This document shows positions 7,741-15,705 of a DNA stretch of 24,312 bases, piece after piece. Source of the DNA: Oscillospiraceae bacterium. Its GTDB lineage: Bacteria > Bacillota_A > Clostridia > Oscillospirales > Oscillospiraceae. A program made the translations under genes and the position numbers. Under the pieces are notes generated by a model. It was not told where the DNA came from. It worked only from the letters and a program-made list of their open reading frames with translations, and did not search any database. Location of the stretch: assembly GCA_015068055.1 (NCBI GenBank), contig SVLG01000029.1:1-24312 (forward strand). The letters are read 5' to 3'. Numbering within the stretch: position 1 is the stretch's first letter; each line of letters begins with the position of its first letter.

Positions 7741-9107
7741 TACTTCGCGGCCTCCTTTTCTTTCTTGGCCGCCTCGGCCTCCGCCTTGGCCTTGCGCTCG
7801 GCGTTGCGGGCCTGGATCTTGGCCTTGCCGGTCTTGCAGGAGTGGGTCAGAGGAAGGCGTGCGGGACAGTTATAGGTGCAGGCACCGCATTCCAGACAGT
7901 CCATGATGTTGTATTCTTCGGCTTTGTCCAGATCGCCCTTGCGCTCGTACATATAGAGGTAGGTGGGCAGCAGGCGCATGGGGCAGGCTTCCACGCAGCG
8001 GCCGCAGCGGATGCACTCGCTGCGCTCAGCGGCTCTGGTGGTGTCCTCGGCAAAGGCAAGGATGCCGTTGGTGCCTTTGTTGGTGGGAACCGAGAGATCG
8101 TACAGAGGCATGCCCATCATGGGGCCGCCCATAACCATCTTGACGGGATCCTTCACAAAGCCGCCGGCCTGCTCCACAAGGTAGCTCACCGGAGTGCCCA
8201 CACGGATCTGGAAGCACTTGGATTCGGCAAAGCAGGGGCCGAGAACGGTGCACATACGCTCGATAAGGGGCTTGCCCAGATGGAGCTTTTCATAGATGGC
8301 GTAGCAGGTTTCCAGATTGAAAACGCTGCAGCCCACTGCGGCAGGCAGGCCGCCGGGAGGCACCTCGCGGCCGGTAACAGCATAGACCAGCTGCTTTTCA
8401 GCGCCCTGGGGGTAACGGGTGCGGACACCCAGCACTTCCACAAAGTCCTTGCCCCTGGCCTTCTCGGTGAGCAGGGCGATGGCATCGGGCTTGTCATCCT
8501 CGATGACCAGAGTGGCCTTGGGCACGCGGCAGGCGGTGACCACCAGACGGATGCCCTCAATAACCTCATCGGGATGCTCCATCATAACGCGATGGTCGCT
8601 GAACAGGAAGGGCTCACACTCGCAGCCGTTGATGATCACAGTGTCCACCTTGCCAAGACCGCTGGAAATTTTGAAAGCGGTGGGGAAGGTAGCGCCGCCC
8701 ATGCCGACGATGCCGCCGTCACGGATGGCCTGCACGATCGCATCGGGGTCGTTGAGAGCCTCGGCGCCATAGGGGACCATGCTCTCGTCCGGAGTGTCGA
8801 GACCGTCGTTGTCAATAATAACGCTCTGGGTCATGGCGCCCATGCTGGTGAGTCTCGGCTCGATGGCCACAACGGTACCGGAGACGGAGGAGTGGATGGG
8901 GGCGCAGACGGGGCCGCTGGCCTCGCCGATGAGCTGGCCCATCTTCACCTTGTCACCCACCGCCACACAGGGCGTGCAGGGCTTGCCGATATGCAGGGAC
9001 ATGGGGATCACCACCTGGGGCGGTGCCGCCAGGCGCTGGGACGGACGATTCACCGAGGGGTCTTCCCCATGATGAACGTGCACGCCGCCAAAGAACTTGT
9101 AGGACAT
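7740..9107 (-). CDS. rnfC: Rnf electron transport complex subunit C (NADH-binding)
   Basis: The cytoplasmic subunit that delivers electrons to NAD+. Its 455 residues begin with a barrel-sandwich region (GGVHVHHGEDPSVNRPSQRLAAPPQVVIPM; later PIHSSVSGTVVAIEPR). The NADH/FMN-binding core includes GIVGMGGATFPTAFK (133-146) and IINGCECEPFLFSDHRVM (159-176). Two 4Fe-4S motifs follow, CIRCGRCVEACP (365-376) and CLECGACTYNCP (404-415), then a lysine/alanine/glutamate-rich tail. It is the first gene of the operon, with AGAGGTGA as ribosome binding site, downstream of a clear sigma-A promoter. Confidence 0.96.
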   Translation of the reverse strand: MSYKFFGGVHVHHGEDPSVNRPSQRLAAPPQVVIPMSLHIGKPCTPCVAVGDKVKMGQLIGEASGPVCAPIHSSVSGTVVAIEPRLTSMGAMTQSVIIDNDGLDTPDESMVPYGAEALNDPDAIVQAIRDGGIVGMGGATFPTAFKISSGLGKVDTVIINGCECEPFLFSDHRVMMEHPDEVIEGIRLVVTACRVPKATLVIEDDKPDAIALLTEKARGKDFVEVLGVRTRYPQGAEKQLVYAVTGREVPPGGLPAAVGCSVFNLETCYAIYEKLHLGKPLIERMCTVLGPCFAESKCFQIRVGTPVSYLVEQAGGFVKDPVKMVMGGPMMGMPLYDLSVPTNKGTNGILAFAEDTTRAAERSECIRCGRCVEACPMRLLPTYLYMYERKGDLDKAEEYNIMDCLECGACTYNCPARLPLTHSCKTGKAKIQARNAERKAKAEAEAAKKEKEAAK

Positions 9108-9178
9108 TTGCGCTTCACCTCTTATGTTCCTATATTTATTATTTCATCTGCAATAACATACTATATGAGCAATCATAT

Positions 9179-9207
9179 ATTTTAACGATGAAGGCGCGAA
9201 AAGTCAA
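9179..9207 (-). promoter_or_regulatory. Sigma-A promoter of the rnf operon
   Basis: On the minus strand TTGACT (9202-9207) is separated by exactly 17 bases from TAAAAT (9179-9184). Both hexamers match consensus in five of six positions. The predicted start near 9172 gives an AT-rich leader of about 65 bases before the rnfC ATG at 9107. No riboswitch fold is evident in that leader. Confidence 0.85.
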
Positions 9208-9264
9208 CCTTTCCCGCGACTTTTGACAGAATGTACCGCAGAAGGCCCTTCAGCCCATTAGAAA

Positions 9265-9297
9265 TGCAATGCCCTCATCCTATAAGAGGGCATTGCA
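9265..9297 (-). terminator. Terminator after the split transketolase
   Basis: A perfect 12-bp stem (TGCAATGCCCTC and its complement) with a nine-base loop, ten bases beyond the stop codon of the C-terminal transketolase gene. On the minus strand it is followed by TTTCT, a short T-run. It isolates the aspS-transketolase unit from the rnf promoter just downstream. Confidence 0.75.
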
Positions 9298-9307
9298 CGA
9301 AAAAGCT

Positions 9308-10246
9308 TTATCGGCAGAGCAGCTTTACCCGCTCGGCAATCTTCTCGGCGCAGAGGCCGAAGTCCTTGAGAAGCTGGGCACCGGGGCCGGAATGGCCATA
9401 CTCATCGTTGACGCCCAGACGGCTCACGGGGACGGGGCAGTGTTCACTCACGAAGGAGCAGACCGCCTCGCCCAGACCGCCGATGACACTGTGTTCCTCA
9501 CAGGTGACGATCTTTCCGCAGTCCTTCGCCGCAGCGAGAACCAGCTCCACATCCAGAGGCTTGATGCAGCACATATCAATAACGCGGACACGGATCCCCT
9601 CCGCCTCCAGCAGTTCCGCAGCCTTCAGGGCCTCCTGCACCATGAGACCGGTGGCAATCACGGCAGCGTCGGTACCCTCGCGGAGGACCTTGCCCCTGCC
9701 GATGGCGAAGTCGGCGCAGTCTTCGTAAACGCCTTCCACAGCCAGACGGCCAAGACGCATATAGACGGGGCCCTTATGCTCGTAAGCGGCCTTCACGGCA
9801 GCCTTGGCCTGGGCGTCGTCGCAGGGGCTCAGCACCACCATACCGGGGATGGTGCGCATGAGGGCAAAGTCCTCGCAGCACTGGTGGCTGGCGCCGTCCT
9901 CACCCACGCTGATGCCGCCGTGGGTGGCACAGATCTTCACATTCAGTCCGGGGTAACCCACGGTGTTGCGGATCTGCTCAAAGGCACGGCCCGCGGCGAA
10001 CATGGCAAAGCTCTGGGCAAAGGGGACAAAGCCCATGGTGGAAAGACCGGCAGCCACGCCGATCATATCCGCCTCGGCAATACCGCAGTTGATGTGGCGC
10101 TCGGGGAAGGCTTTCTTGAAGATGCCGCTCTTGGTGGCGCCGGCCAGGTCGGCGTCCAGCACCAGAACGTCCTCATGGAGTTCGCCCAGCTCTTTCAGGG
10201 CGTTGCCGCAGCTCTCGCGGGTAGCGATCTTTTTCACGTCAGCCAT
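9308..10246 (-). CDS. Transketolase, C-terminal subunit
   Basis: A 312-residue protein carrying the pyrimidine-binding and C-terminal domains of transketolase as a separate polypeptide. Recognisable blocks are VLDADLAGATKSGIFKKAFPERHINCGIAEADMIGVAAGL (about 31-70, with the catalytic Glu of GIAEADM that activates thiamine diphosphate), FVPFAQSFAMFAAGRAFEQIRNTV, and ATHGGISVGEDGASHQCCEDFALMR. Split transketolases are common in anaerobic Firmicutes and archaea. The enzyme moves two-carbon ketol units in the non-oxidative pentose phosphate pathway, and the two halves assemble into the active form. The ATG overlaps the stop codon of the N-terminal half (TAATG), which favours equimolar synthesis. 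Confidence 0.93.
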   Translation of the reverse strand: MADVKKIATRESCGNALKELGELHEDVLVLDADLAGATKSGIFKKAFPERHINCGIAEADMIGVAAGLSTMGFVPFAQSFAMFAAGRAFEQIRNTVGYPGLNVKICATHGGISVGEDGASHQCCEDFALMRTIPGMVVLSPCDDAQAKAAVKAAYEHKGPVYMRLGRLAVEGVYEDCADFAIGRGKVLREGTDAAVIATGLMVQEALKAAELLEAEGIRVRVIDMCCIKPLDVELVLAAAKDCGKIVTCEEHSVIGGLGEAVCSFVSEHCPVPVSRLGVNDEYGHSGPGAQLLKDFGLCAEKIAERVKLLCR

Positions 10247-11091
10247 TATTCCGCCTCCATTTCCGCCATGGCCTTCTTCAGCTCCGCCATGGCCTCCTCA
10301 TACTGCTCGGCATTGGGTGCCGCGCCGTGCCAGCTGGCCTTATCCTCCATAAAGCTTACGCCCTTGCCCTTGGTGGTCCTGAGGACGATGGCGGAGGGGC
10401 AGCCCTTCTGCGCCCGGGCAGCGGTGAAGGCGGCTTCCAGCGCCTCGAAGTCGTGGCCGTCGATCTCCTGCACAAAGGCACCGAAGGCGGCCAGCTTTTC
10501 CACGATGGGATAGGGACTCATAACATCGGCCACGGCGCCGTCGATCTGCAGGCCGTTGTTGTCGATGATGACGCAGAGGTTATCCAGCTTGTAGTGGGCG
10601 GCAAACATCAGGGCCTCCCAGACCTGACCCTCCTGAATTTCGCCGTCGCCGAGGACGGTGTAGACCCGGGAGGAGAGGCCGGCCTTTTTGGCGCCCAGCG
10701 CCATGCCGCAGGCGGTGGAGATGCCCTGGCCCAGGGAACCGGTGGACATATCCACACCGGGGGTAAGGTTCATGTTGGGGTGGCCCTGCAGACGGCTGCC
10801 GGGCTTTCGGAGAGTCTTGAGCTCTTCCTCGGGGAAGAAGCCCCGCTGGGCCAGCACAGAGTAGAGCGCCGGGGCACAGTGGCCCTTGGAAAGGACAAAG
10901 CGGTCACGCTCGGCCCATCGGGGTTCCTCGGGCTTTACGTTCATCTCCCGGAAGTAGAGATAGGTCATGCAGTCGGCGGAGGAGAGGCTGCCGCCGGGGT
11001 GGCCGGATTTGGCGTTATAAACGCCCTCGATGATTCCCTGACGGACGCGGTTGGCCGTCAGACGCAGCTCTTTCAGCTCTTCTCTGGTCAT
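10246..11091 (-). CDS. Transketolase, N-terminal subunit
   Basis: A 281-residue protein holding the diphosphate-binding domain. The conserved features are KSGHPGGSLSSADCMTYLYF (about 28-47), DRFVLSKGHCAPALYSVLAQRGFF, TGSLGQGISTACGMALGAK, and the thiamine diphosphate motif GDGEIQEGQVWEALMFAAHYKLDNLCVIIDNN (GDGE to NN, about 30 residues). The protein ends in a short alanine/glutamate-rich helix. Together with the overlapping downstream gene it makes a whole transketolase. It starts eight bases after aspS ends, so the three genes form one transcript, an arrangement whose logic is not obvious. Confidence 0.93.
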   Translation of the reverse strand: MTREELKELRLTANRVRQGIIEGVYNAKSGHPGGSLSSADCMTYLYFREMNVKPEEPRWAERDRFVLSKGHCAPALYSVLAQRGFFPEEELKTLRKPGSRLQGHPNMNLTPGVDMSTGSLGQGISTACGMALGAKKAGLSSRVYTVLGDGEIQEGQVWEALMFAAHYKLDNLCVIIDNNGLQIDGAVADVMSPYPIVEKLAAFGAFVQEIDGHDFEALEAAFTAARAQKGCPSAIVLRTTKGKGVSFMEDKASWHGAAPNAEQYEEAMAELKKAMAEMEAE

Positions 11092-11098
11092 TGTTTAC

Positions 11099-12874
11099 TC
11101 ATTCCTCCTTCAGATCAATGGCGATGTGCAGTTCCTCCAGCTGTCTCGGTTCCACCTCGGAGGGAGCACCCATCATGATATCCTGCGCATTTTTGTTCAT
11201 GGGGAAGGGGATGATCTCGCGGATGGAAGCCTCGCCGGCCAGCAGCATGACCATACGGTCAACACCCGGAGCAATGCCGGCATGGGGGGGAGCGCCGTAG
11301 CAGAAAGCGTTGTACATGGCGGGGAACTTGGCCTTTACGTCCTCCTCACCGAGGCGGACCATCTCAAAGGCCTTGATCATGATGTCGGGGTCATGGTTAC
11401 GGACAGCGCCGCTGGAGAGTTCCACACCGTTGCAGACCAGGTCGTACTGGTAGGCGTAGATATCCAGAGGATTGACCTCGCCGCGCTCGGCCTTCTCAAG
11501 GATCTCCAGCCCGCCGTTGGGCATGGAGAAGGGATTGTGGCAGAATTCCAGCTCGCCGCTCTCCTCGCCGATCTCGAACATGGGGAAGTCCACGATCCAG
11601 CAGAACTCGTAGCGTTCGGTGTCCATGTGGCCGGGGACGGCAGCGCCCGCCAGACGGACGCAGACGCCGGCGCACTTGCGGGCCTCGCCCAGCTCACCGG
11701 CGGCGATCAGAACCAGAGAGCCGTTCTCCACGCCGAAGGAACTCTTCAGCTCTTCCTCGCGGCCGGAGAGGAACTTGGCCACGCCGCCCACCAGCGCGCC
11801 GTTTTCGTCCATACGGACCCAGTAAGGCTTCTTCCCGCTCTGGACCTCGATGTCGGCGCAGAGCTTGTCGATCTGCTTGCGGGTCAGGGCGCAGCCGCTG
11901 ACCACGACAGCCTTCACCACGCAGTTGTGGAAGGGCTCAAACTCGGTGGTGGCGGCAAAGGCGCTCATATCCTGCACCGTGAGGTCGATACGCAGGTCGG
12001 GCTTGTCGGAGCCGTACTTCTCCAGCGCTTCCATATAAGGGATGCGGCGGAAGGGCGCGGTGGAGGCAATGTTATACTTGCCGTACTTGGCAAAGATGGG
12101 GGGGAACACGTCCTCAATAACGGCAAAGACATCCTCCTGCGTGGCAAAGGCCATCTCCATATCCAGCTGATAGAACTCGCCGGGGCTGCGGTCGCCGCGG
12201 GCATCCTCGTCGCGGAAGCAGGGGGCAATCTGGAAATAACGGTCGAAGCCGGAGGTCATCAGCAGCTGCTTGAACTGCTGGGGGGCCTGAGGCAGGGCGT
12301 AGAACTTGCCGGGGTGCTTACGGGCCGGCACCAGGTAGTCACGGGCGCCCTCGGGAGAGGAAGCGGTGAGGATGGGGGTGGTGATCTCCAGGAAGTTGTG
12401 GGCCATCATGGCCTGACGGATGGCCGCCACCACGTTGCAGCGGAGGATGATGTTCTCCTTGACGGCGGGGTTGCGCAGGTCCAGGTAGCGGTGCTTGAGA
12501 CGGGCGGTCTCGTCGGCCTCGCGGCTGCGATTGATCTCGAAGGGCAGCTCGTTGTAGCGGCAGCGGCCCAGCACCTCGATCTTCTCGGGAGCCACTTCCA
12601 CATCGCCGGTGGCCTGCTTGGGGTTCTTGCTGGCACGCTCGCGGACCACGCCGTCCACGGCGATGGTGCTTTCCTTATTGATGGAGCGGATAATCTTCAT
12701 CATCTCCTCGTTCTCCACCACCACCTGCGTGGTGCCGTAGAAGTCACGGAGAACGACGAAAGCAAAGTTGTTGCCCACTTCGCGGACGTTTTCCATCCAG
12801 CCTACCAGCCGGACACTCTCGCCCGCGTTTGCGACGCGGAGCTCGCCGCAGTTATGAGTACGCATCTGAGTCAT
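11099..12874 (-). CDS. aspS: Aspartate--tRNA ligase
   Basis: A 591-residue class II aminoacyl-tRNA synthetase of the bacterial type. In order: an N-terminal OB-fold anticodon-binding domain (GELRVANAGESVRLVGWMENVREVGN...FVVLRDFYG); the catalytic domain with motif 2 FRDEDARGDRSPGEFYQLD; the GAD insertion typical of bacterial AspRS (about 290-410); and motif 3 GAPPHAGIAPGVDRMVMLL near the C-terminus. I start at the ATG at 12874, preceded by AAAGGAT. The open frame continues upstream but passes through the promoter. It charges tRNA-Asp; by eye I cannot decide whether it also charges tRNA-Asn. No T-box leader is present, because the leader is only about 45 bases. Confidence 0.96.
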   Translation of the reverse strand: MTQMRTHNCGELRVANAGESVRLVGWMENVREVGNNFAFVVLRDFYGTTQVVVENEEMMKIIRSINKESTIAVDGVVRERASKNPKQATGDVEVAPEKIEVLGRCRYNELPFEINRSREADETARLKHRYLDLRNPAVKENIILRCNVVAAIRQAMMAHNFLEITTPILTASSPEGARDYLVPARKHPGKFYALPQAPQQFKQLLMTSGFDRYFQIAPCFRDEDARGDRSPGEFYQLDMEMAFATQEDVFAVIEDVFPPIFAKYGKYNIASTAPFRRIPYMEALEKYGSDKPDLRIDLTVQDMSAFAATTEFEPFHNCVVKAVVVSGCALTRKQIDKLCADIEVQSGKKPYWVRMDENGALVGGVAKFLSGREEELKSSFGVENGSLVLIAAGELGEARKCAGVCVRLAGAAVPGHMDTERYEFCWIVDFPMFEIGEESGELEFCHNPFSMPNGGLEILEKAERGEVNPLDIYAYQYDLVCNGVELSSGAVRNHDPDIMIKAFEMVRLGEEDVKAKFPAMYNAFCYGAPPHAGIAPGVDRMVMLLAGEASIREIIPFPMNKNAQDIMMGAPSEVEPRQLEELHIAIDLKEE

Positions 12875-12926
12875 AGTCTTTTTATCCTTTCGCGGGGGTG
12901 GCCCCCATATATTCTTCCAACTATAT

Positions 12927-12955
12927 AATATAACAAGAAACCCATCCGATTGCAA
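12927..12955 (-). promoter_or_regulatory. Sigma-A promoter of aspS
   Basis: Minus strand: TTGCAA (12950-12955), 17 bases, TATATT (12927-12932). The predicted start near 12920 gives a leader of about 45 bases that includes a GGGGG-CCA-CCCCC hairpin just upstream of the ribosome binding site. Its -35 element lies only eight bases from the -35 of the divergent spoIIGA promoter. Confidence 0.7.
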
Positions 12956-12962
12956 CATCGGC

Positions 12963-12996
12963 TTTGACAAGATTTGCAGCGGCGGCACGTTAAAAT
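12963..12996 (+). promoter_or_regulatory. spoIIG-type promoter with 21-bp spacing and a Spo0A-like box
   Basis: TTGACA (12964-12969, perfect -35) is followed after 21 bases by TAAAAT (12991-12996, five of six). A 21-bp gap is too long for ordinary sigma-A promoters but matches the known peculiarity of the Bacillus subtilis spoIIG promoter, whose hexamers are about 22 bp apart and which needs Spo0A~P. TTTGACA (12963-12969) differs by one base from the Spo0A box TTCGACA and overlaps the -35, as in spoIIG. The predicted transcript start falls at or next to the ATG at 13003. Confidence 0.65.
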
Positions 12997-13002
12997 AGGG
13001 GC

Positions 13003-13767
13003 ATGGACATCATTTACATAGACGAGGTCTTCCTCCTGAACGCTCTGGCGGACTATGTGCTGCTCCTCTCCACGGCCACCCTACGCGCCTCAAAGCTGAA
13101 ACGGGGACGCTTTGCCCTGGGTGCCGCTCTGGGTGCCGTATATGCCGTACTCTCCCTCCTGCCGCCGCTGCGCTGGCTGCAGAGCGGCAGTGTGAAGCTG
13201 GCCGTATCCCTGCTCATCAGCGCCGTGGCCTTTGGCACGGAGGGACTTTTGCGCGCGTGGCTCTGCTTTCTGCTGCTCTCGGCCGCCTTTGCCGGCGCCT
13301 TTCTGGGGCTTGGCCAGCTGGGTCGGGGCAGTTTCCACTCCCTGCTCATCCTCTTCGCCCTGCTCTATGCCCTGCTGCGGCTGCTGCTCTCCCGGCAGCT
13401 GGAGGGACGGCGGCTTCTGGAGGCAGAGGTAACGCTGAAGGACCGGCGGGTCTGTTTCCGGGCCCTGTACGACACAGGCAACGCCCTCTTTGACCCGGTC
13501 AGCGGCCTCCATGTGCTGATTGCAGAGAGTACTGCCCTCGCCCCCCTTTTCCCCTGTCCCCTCAGCGGCGATGCCGCCGGGGATCTGCGCCTTCTCAGTG
13601 AATACACCCGCTGCCGCCTCCTGCCCTACCGCAGCGTAGGCGGCAGCGGTCTGCTCCTGTGTTTCCGACCGGATAAGCTGACGCTGGACGGGGAAGCGCG
13701 GGAAATGCTGATCGGACTCTCCCCCAGCCCCTTTGGGGAAAACGGAGAGTATGCGGCCATCGTGTGA
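13003..13767 (+). CDS. spoIIGA: Sporulation sigma-E factor-processing peptidase SpoIIGA
   Basis: A 254-residue membrane aspartic protease that removes the pro-sequence of sigma-E in the mother cell. The N-terminal half is five hydrophobic segments, starting [27 protein letters not shown]; the C-terminal half is the cytoplasmic protease domain with [25 protein letters not shown], where the catalytic aspartate is Asp157 of DTGN. It is shorter than the Bacillus protein of about 309 residues, as is usual in Clostridia. There is no Shine-Dalgarno at a normal distance: the only purine run, AGGGG, ends one base before the ATG, and in-frame upstream codons reach a TAA at once. The mRNA may therefore be leaderless or nearly so. 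It is followed directly by its substrate gene sigE. Confidence 0.93.
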   Translation: MDIIYIDEVFLLNALADYVLLLSTATLRASKLKRGRFALGAALGAVYAVLSLLPPLRWLQSGSVKLAVSLLISAVAFGTEGLLRAWLCFLLLSAAFAGAFLGLGQLGRGSFHSLLILFALLYALLRLLLSRQLEGRRLLEAEVTLKDRRVCFRALYDTGNALFDPVSGLHVLIAESTALAPLFPCPLSGDAAGDLRLLSEYTRCRLLPYRSVGGSGLLLCFRPDKLTLDGEAREMLIGLSPSPFGENGEYAAIV

Positions 13768-13778
13768 AAGGAGATGCT

Positions 13779-14489
13779 ATGAAAGAAATTACCCTGAGCC
13801 ACCTTGTACAAAAGCTGCTGGAAAATTTCCGCCGCTGCACCGTGGGCTATATCGGCGGCAGCGACAAGCTCCCCGCCCCCCTGCCCCGGGAGGCCGAAAG
13901 CGAAGCCCTGGAACGGCTTTTCGGCGGAGACCGCAGCGCTGCCCAGACTCTCATAGAGCATAACCTCCGCCTGGTGGTCTACATTGCCCGGCGCTTTGAA
14001 AATACCGGCGTGGGACTGGAGGACCTCATTTCCATCGGCACCATCGGCCTCATCAAAGCCGTGGACACCTTTCGCGCCGACAAAAACATCAAGCTGGCCA
14101 CTTACGCCTCCCGCTGCATTGAAAACGAGATCCTCATGTATCTTCGGAAACTCAGCCGGGAACGCAGCGAGGTAAGCTTTGACGAGCCGCTGAACACCGA
14201 CTGGGACGGCAACGAGCTTTTGCTCTCGGATGTGCTGGGTACCGATGCCGACGAGGTGAGCCGCCCGCTGGAGGACGACGCCGAGCGCGCCCTGCTCCGA
14301 GAAGCGCTGGGACGGCTGGATCCCCGGGAGCAGGAGATCATCGCCCTGCGTTTCGGCCTCCACGACGGCAACGAGTACACCCAGAAGGAGGTGGCCGACC
14401 GCATGGGCATCTCCCAGAGCTATATAAGCCGGCTGGAAAAGAGGATTATTCTCCGTCTGCGCCGGGAGCTGAGCCGGGCCTTTTCATAA
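13779..14489 (+). CDS. sigE: RNA polymerase sporulation sigma factor SigE (pro-sigma-E)
   Basis: A 236-residue sigma-70 family factor for early mother-cell transcription. After a short pro-sequence ([20 protein letters not shown]) comes [12 protein letters not shown], which matches the start of mature sigma-E. Region 2 reads [37 protein letters not shown]; the block [26 protein letters not shown] is specific to SigE; region 4 ends [23 protein letters not shown] choose the ATG at 13779, where AAAGGAG lies five bases upstream; a GTG at 13764 is possible but worse. The gene starts 11 bases after spoIIGA. Unlike Bacillus and many Clostridia, sigG does not follow. Confidence 0.95.
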   Translation: MKEITLSHLVQKLLENFRRCTVGYIGGSDKLPAPLPREAESEALERLFGGDRSAAQTLIEHNLRLVVYIARRFENTGVGLEDLISIGTIGLIKAVDTFRADKNIKLATYASRCIENEILMYLRKLSRERSEVSFDEPLNTDWDGNELLLSDVLGTDADEVSRPLEDDAERALLREALGRLDPREQEIIALRFGLHDGNEYTQKEVADRMGISQSYISRLEKRIILRLRRELSRAFS

Positions 14490-14496
14490 AGGCCCG
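14475..14496 (+). terminator. Terminator hairpin overlapping the sigE stop codon
   Basis: A perfect 9-bp stem (CGGGCCTTT and its complement) with a TCAT loop spans the sigE TAA at 14487-14489. The following tract CTTGTGTT is a poor T-run, so some read-through into the lipoprotein genes is possible. Confidence 0.6.
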
Positions 14497-14509
14497 CTTG
14501 TGTTATACT
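14481..14509 (+). promoter_or_regulatory. Extended -10 promoter of the first LRR lipoprotein
   Basis: TGTTATACT carries a TGn extension and the -10 hexamer TATACT (14504-14509). Seventeen bases upstream is a weak -35, TTTTCA (14481-14486), lying inside the sigE terminator stem. Transcription would begin near 14516, about 22 bases before the ATG. Confidence 0.55.
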
Positions 14510-14537
14510 GGCAGTATCTCACCAGTGAGGTACACCT

Positions 14538-15626
14538 ATGAAAAAACCGATCCTGCTCCTGCTCCTACTGCTGCTGAGCGGCTGTGCCGCAGCGGAGACC
14601 CCGCCCGCGCCGACGCCGGAGCCCACACCGATCGTCACCCCCACCCCTATGCCCACACCGACGCCGATACCCACGCCGGAGCCCCTGCTTATCCACGGAC
14701 AAAGCTTTGATATAAGCGCCGGTAGCGTGGATCTCCGCGGCGTCACACTCAGCAACGGGGAAAAGCTCGCCCTCATGGAGGCTTACCCCGATCTCCGCTT
14801 CCACTGGGAGGTGGATGTGCTGGGCGTGACGGTCGACAGCGCCGACGAGTATATCTGTCTGGACAACATTCCCATGACGGATACCGCCGAACTGGAAGCG
14901 CTGCTGCCCCTGCTGCCCCATGTAAAGAAAATCGACATGTGCGGCTGCGGCATCGGCCACGAGGAAATGTACCAGCTCAACCAGCGCCATGAGGGCATTC
15001 GCTTCATCTGGGTGGCCCCCATGGGCAGCGCCGCGCTGCGCACGGACATCACCTACTTCAACCAGAACGACATGGGTATGCTCTGCAACCTCTATGACGC
15101 CCGGCTGGAGGAGGACCTGCGCTACTTCCCGGATCTCATTGCGCTGGACCTGGGCCACAGCACCGTGGCCATACAGCGCTGCGACTGGCTGCGGCACACC
15201 CCAAAACTGCAATACCTCATCCTGGCCGACTGCATGATTTCGGATGTGACGGCCATCGGGGAACTGCAGGATCTCCGATACCTGGAGCTTTTCACCAACG
15301 CCTGGCTGGAGGACATTACGCCCCTGGGCAAGCTCCGGAAGCTGGAGGCGCTGAACCTCTCCGTCACCGGTATCCGGGACATTGTGCCTCTGGAGAGCTG
15401 CAGCGCCCTGCGCAGTTGCTGGCTCAACTGCTGCTGGAACCTGCCCTACGCAGCGGTGGAGAGCTTTGCCGCAAAAATGCCAGACTGTCTTATCAACTGT
15501 GCCTCGGCCAGTCCCACCAGCGGCGGCTGGCGGGAGCAGGATATCTACTTTGAAATGCGCGATGCCTTCCACTCAGCCTATATGAACGGGGACGACGGCA
15601 GAACCAACATCCTCAATCCGGGATAA
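14538..15626 (+). CDS. Leucine-rich-repeat lipoprotein, paralog 1
   Basis: A 362-residue predicted lipoprotein. The signal peptide ends LLSGC with lipidated Cys16, followed by a Pro/Thr/Glu linker (TPEPTPIVTPTPMPTPTPIPTPEP) that would span the peptidoglycan. The C-terminal body holds irregular leucine-rich repeats: LPHVKKIDMCGCGI, FPDLIALDLGHSTV, TPKLQYLILADCMISDVTAIGEL, LRYLELFTNAWLEDITPLGKL and LEALNLSVTGIRDIVPL. It ends with a conserved block SPTSGGWREQDIYFEMRDAFHSAYMNGD. Its ligand is unknown. It is a tandem paralog of the next gene, sharing most of the body almost residue for residue, but lacks about 26 residues between DLRG and LSN that paralog 2 keeps. A GAGGT ribosome binding site precedes the start. 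Confidence 0.8.
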   Translation: MKKPILLLLLLLLSGCAAAETPPAPTPEPTPIVTPTPMPTPTPIPTPEPLLIHGQSFDISAGSVDLRGVTLSNGEKLALMEAYPDLRFHWEVDVLGVTVDSADEYICLDNIPMTDTAELEALLPLLPHVKKIDMCGCGIGHEEMYQLNQRHEGIRFIWVAPMGSAALRTDITYFNQNDMGMLCNLYDARLEEDLRYFPDLIALDLGHSTVAIQRCDWLRHTPKLQYLILADCMISDVTAIGELQDLRYLELFTNAWLEDITPLGKLRKLEALNLSVTGIRDIVPLESCSALRSCWLNCCWNLPYAAVESFAAKMPDCLINCASASPTSGGWREQDIYFEMRDAFHSAYMNGDDGRTNILNPG

Positions 15627-15642
15627 CTTTTCCCTCCAACCC

Positions 15643-15671
15643 TTGTACCGCAAATACTTTTATGCTATATT
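15643..15671 (+). promoter_or_regulatory. Extended -10 promoter of the second LRR lipoprotein
   Basis: ATGCTATATT gives a TGn-extended -10 TATATT (15666-15671). TTGTAC (15643-15648) sits 17 bases upstream as a weak -35. Each paralog therefore seems to have its own promoter. Confidence 0.6.
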
Positions 15672-15705
15672 CTTCTCACCGTTTATAAAAAAGAGGTGTA
15701 CATAC

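Noticed and set aside
11051..12928. A 625-codon plus-strand frame opposite aspS
   Set aside because: Shadow of the aspS codons; aspS motifs 2 and 3 are intact on the minus strand.
12875..12960. T-box leader upstream of aspS
   Set aside because: The leader is only about 45 bases and shows neither a specifier loop nor a T-box/antiterminator sequence.
13764..13778. GTG start for sigE five codons upstream
   Set aside because: It lies inside the end of spoIIGA with no spaced ribosome binding site, while the ATG at 13779 has AAAGGAG at the right distance.
13779..14489. Identity as SigG or SigK instead of SigE
   Set aside because: The pro-sequence, YIGG start, the [26 protein letters not shown] block and direct coupling to spoIIGA are all specific to SigE.
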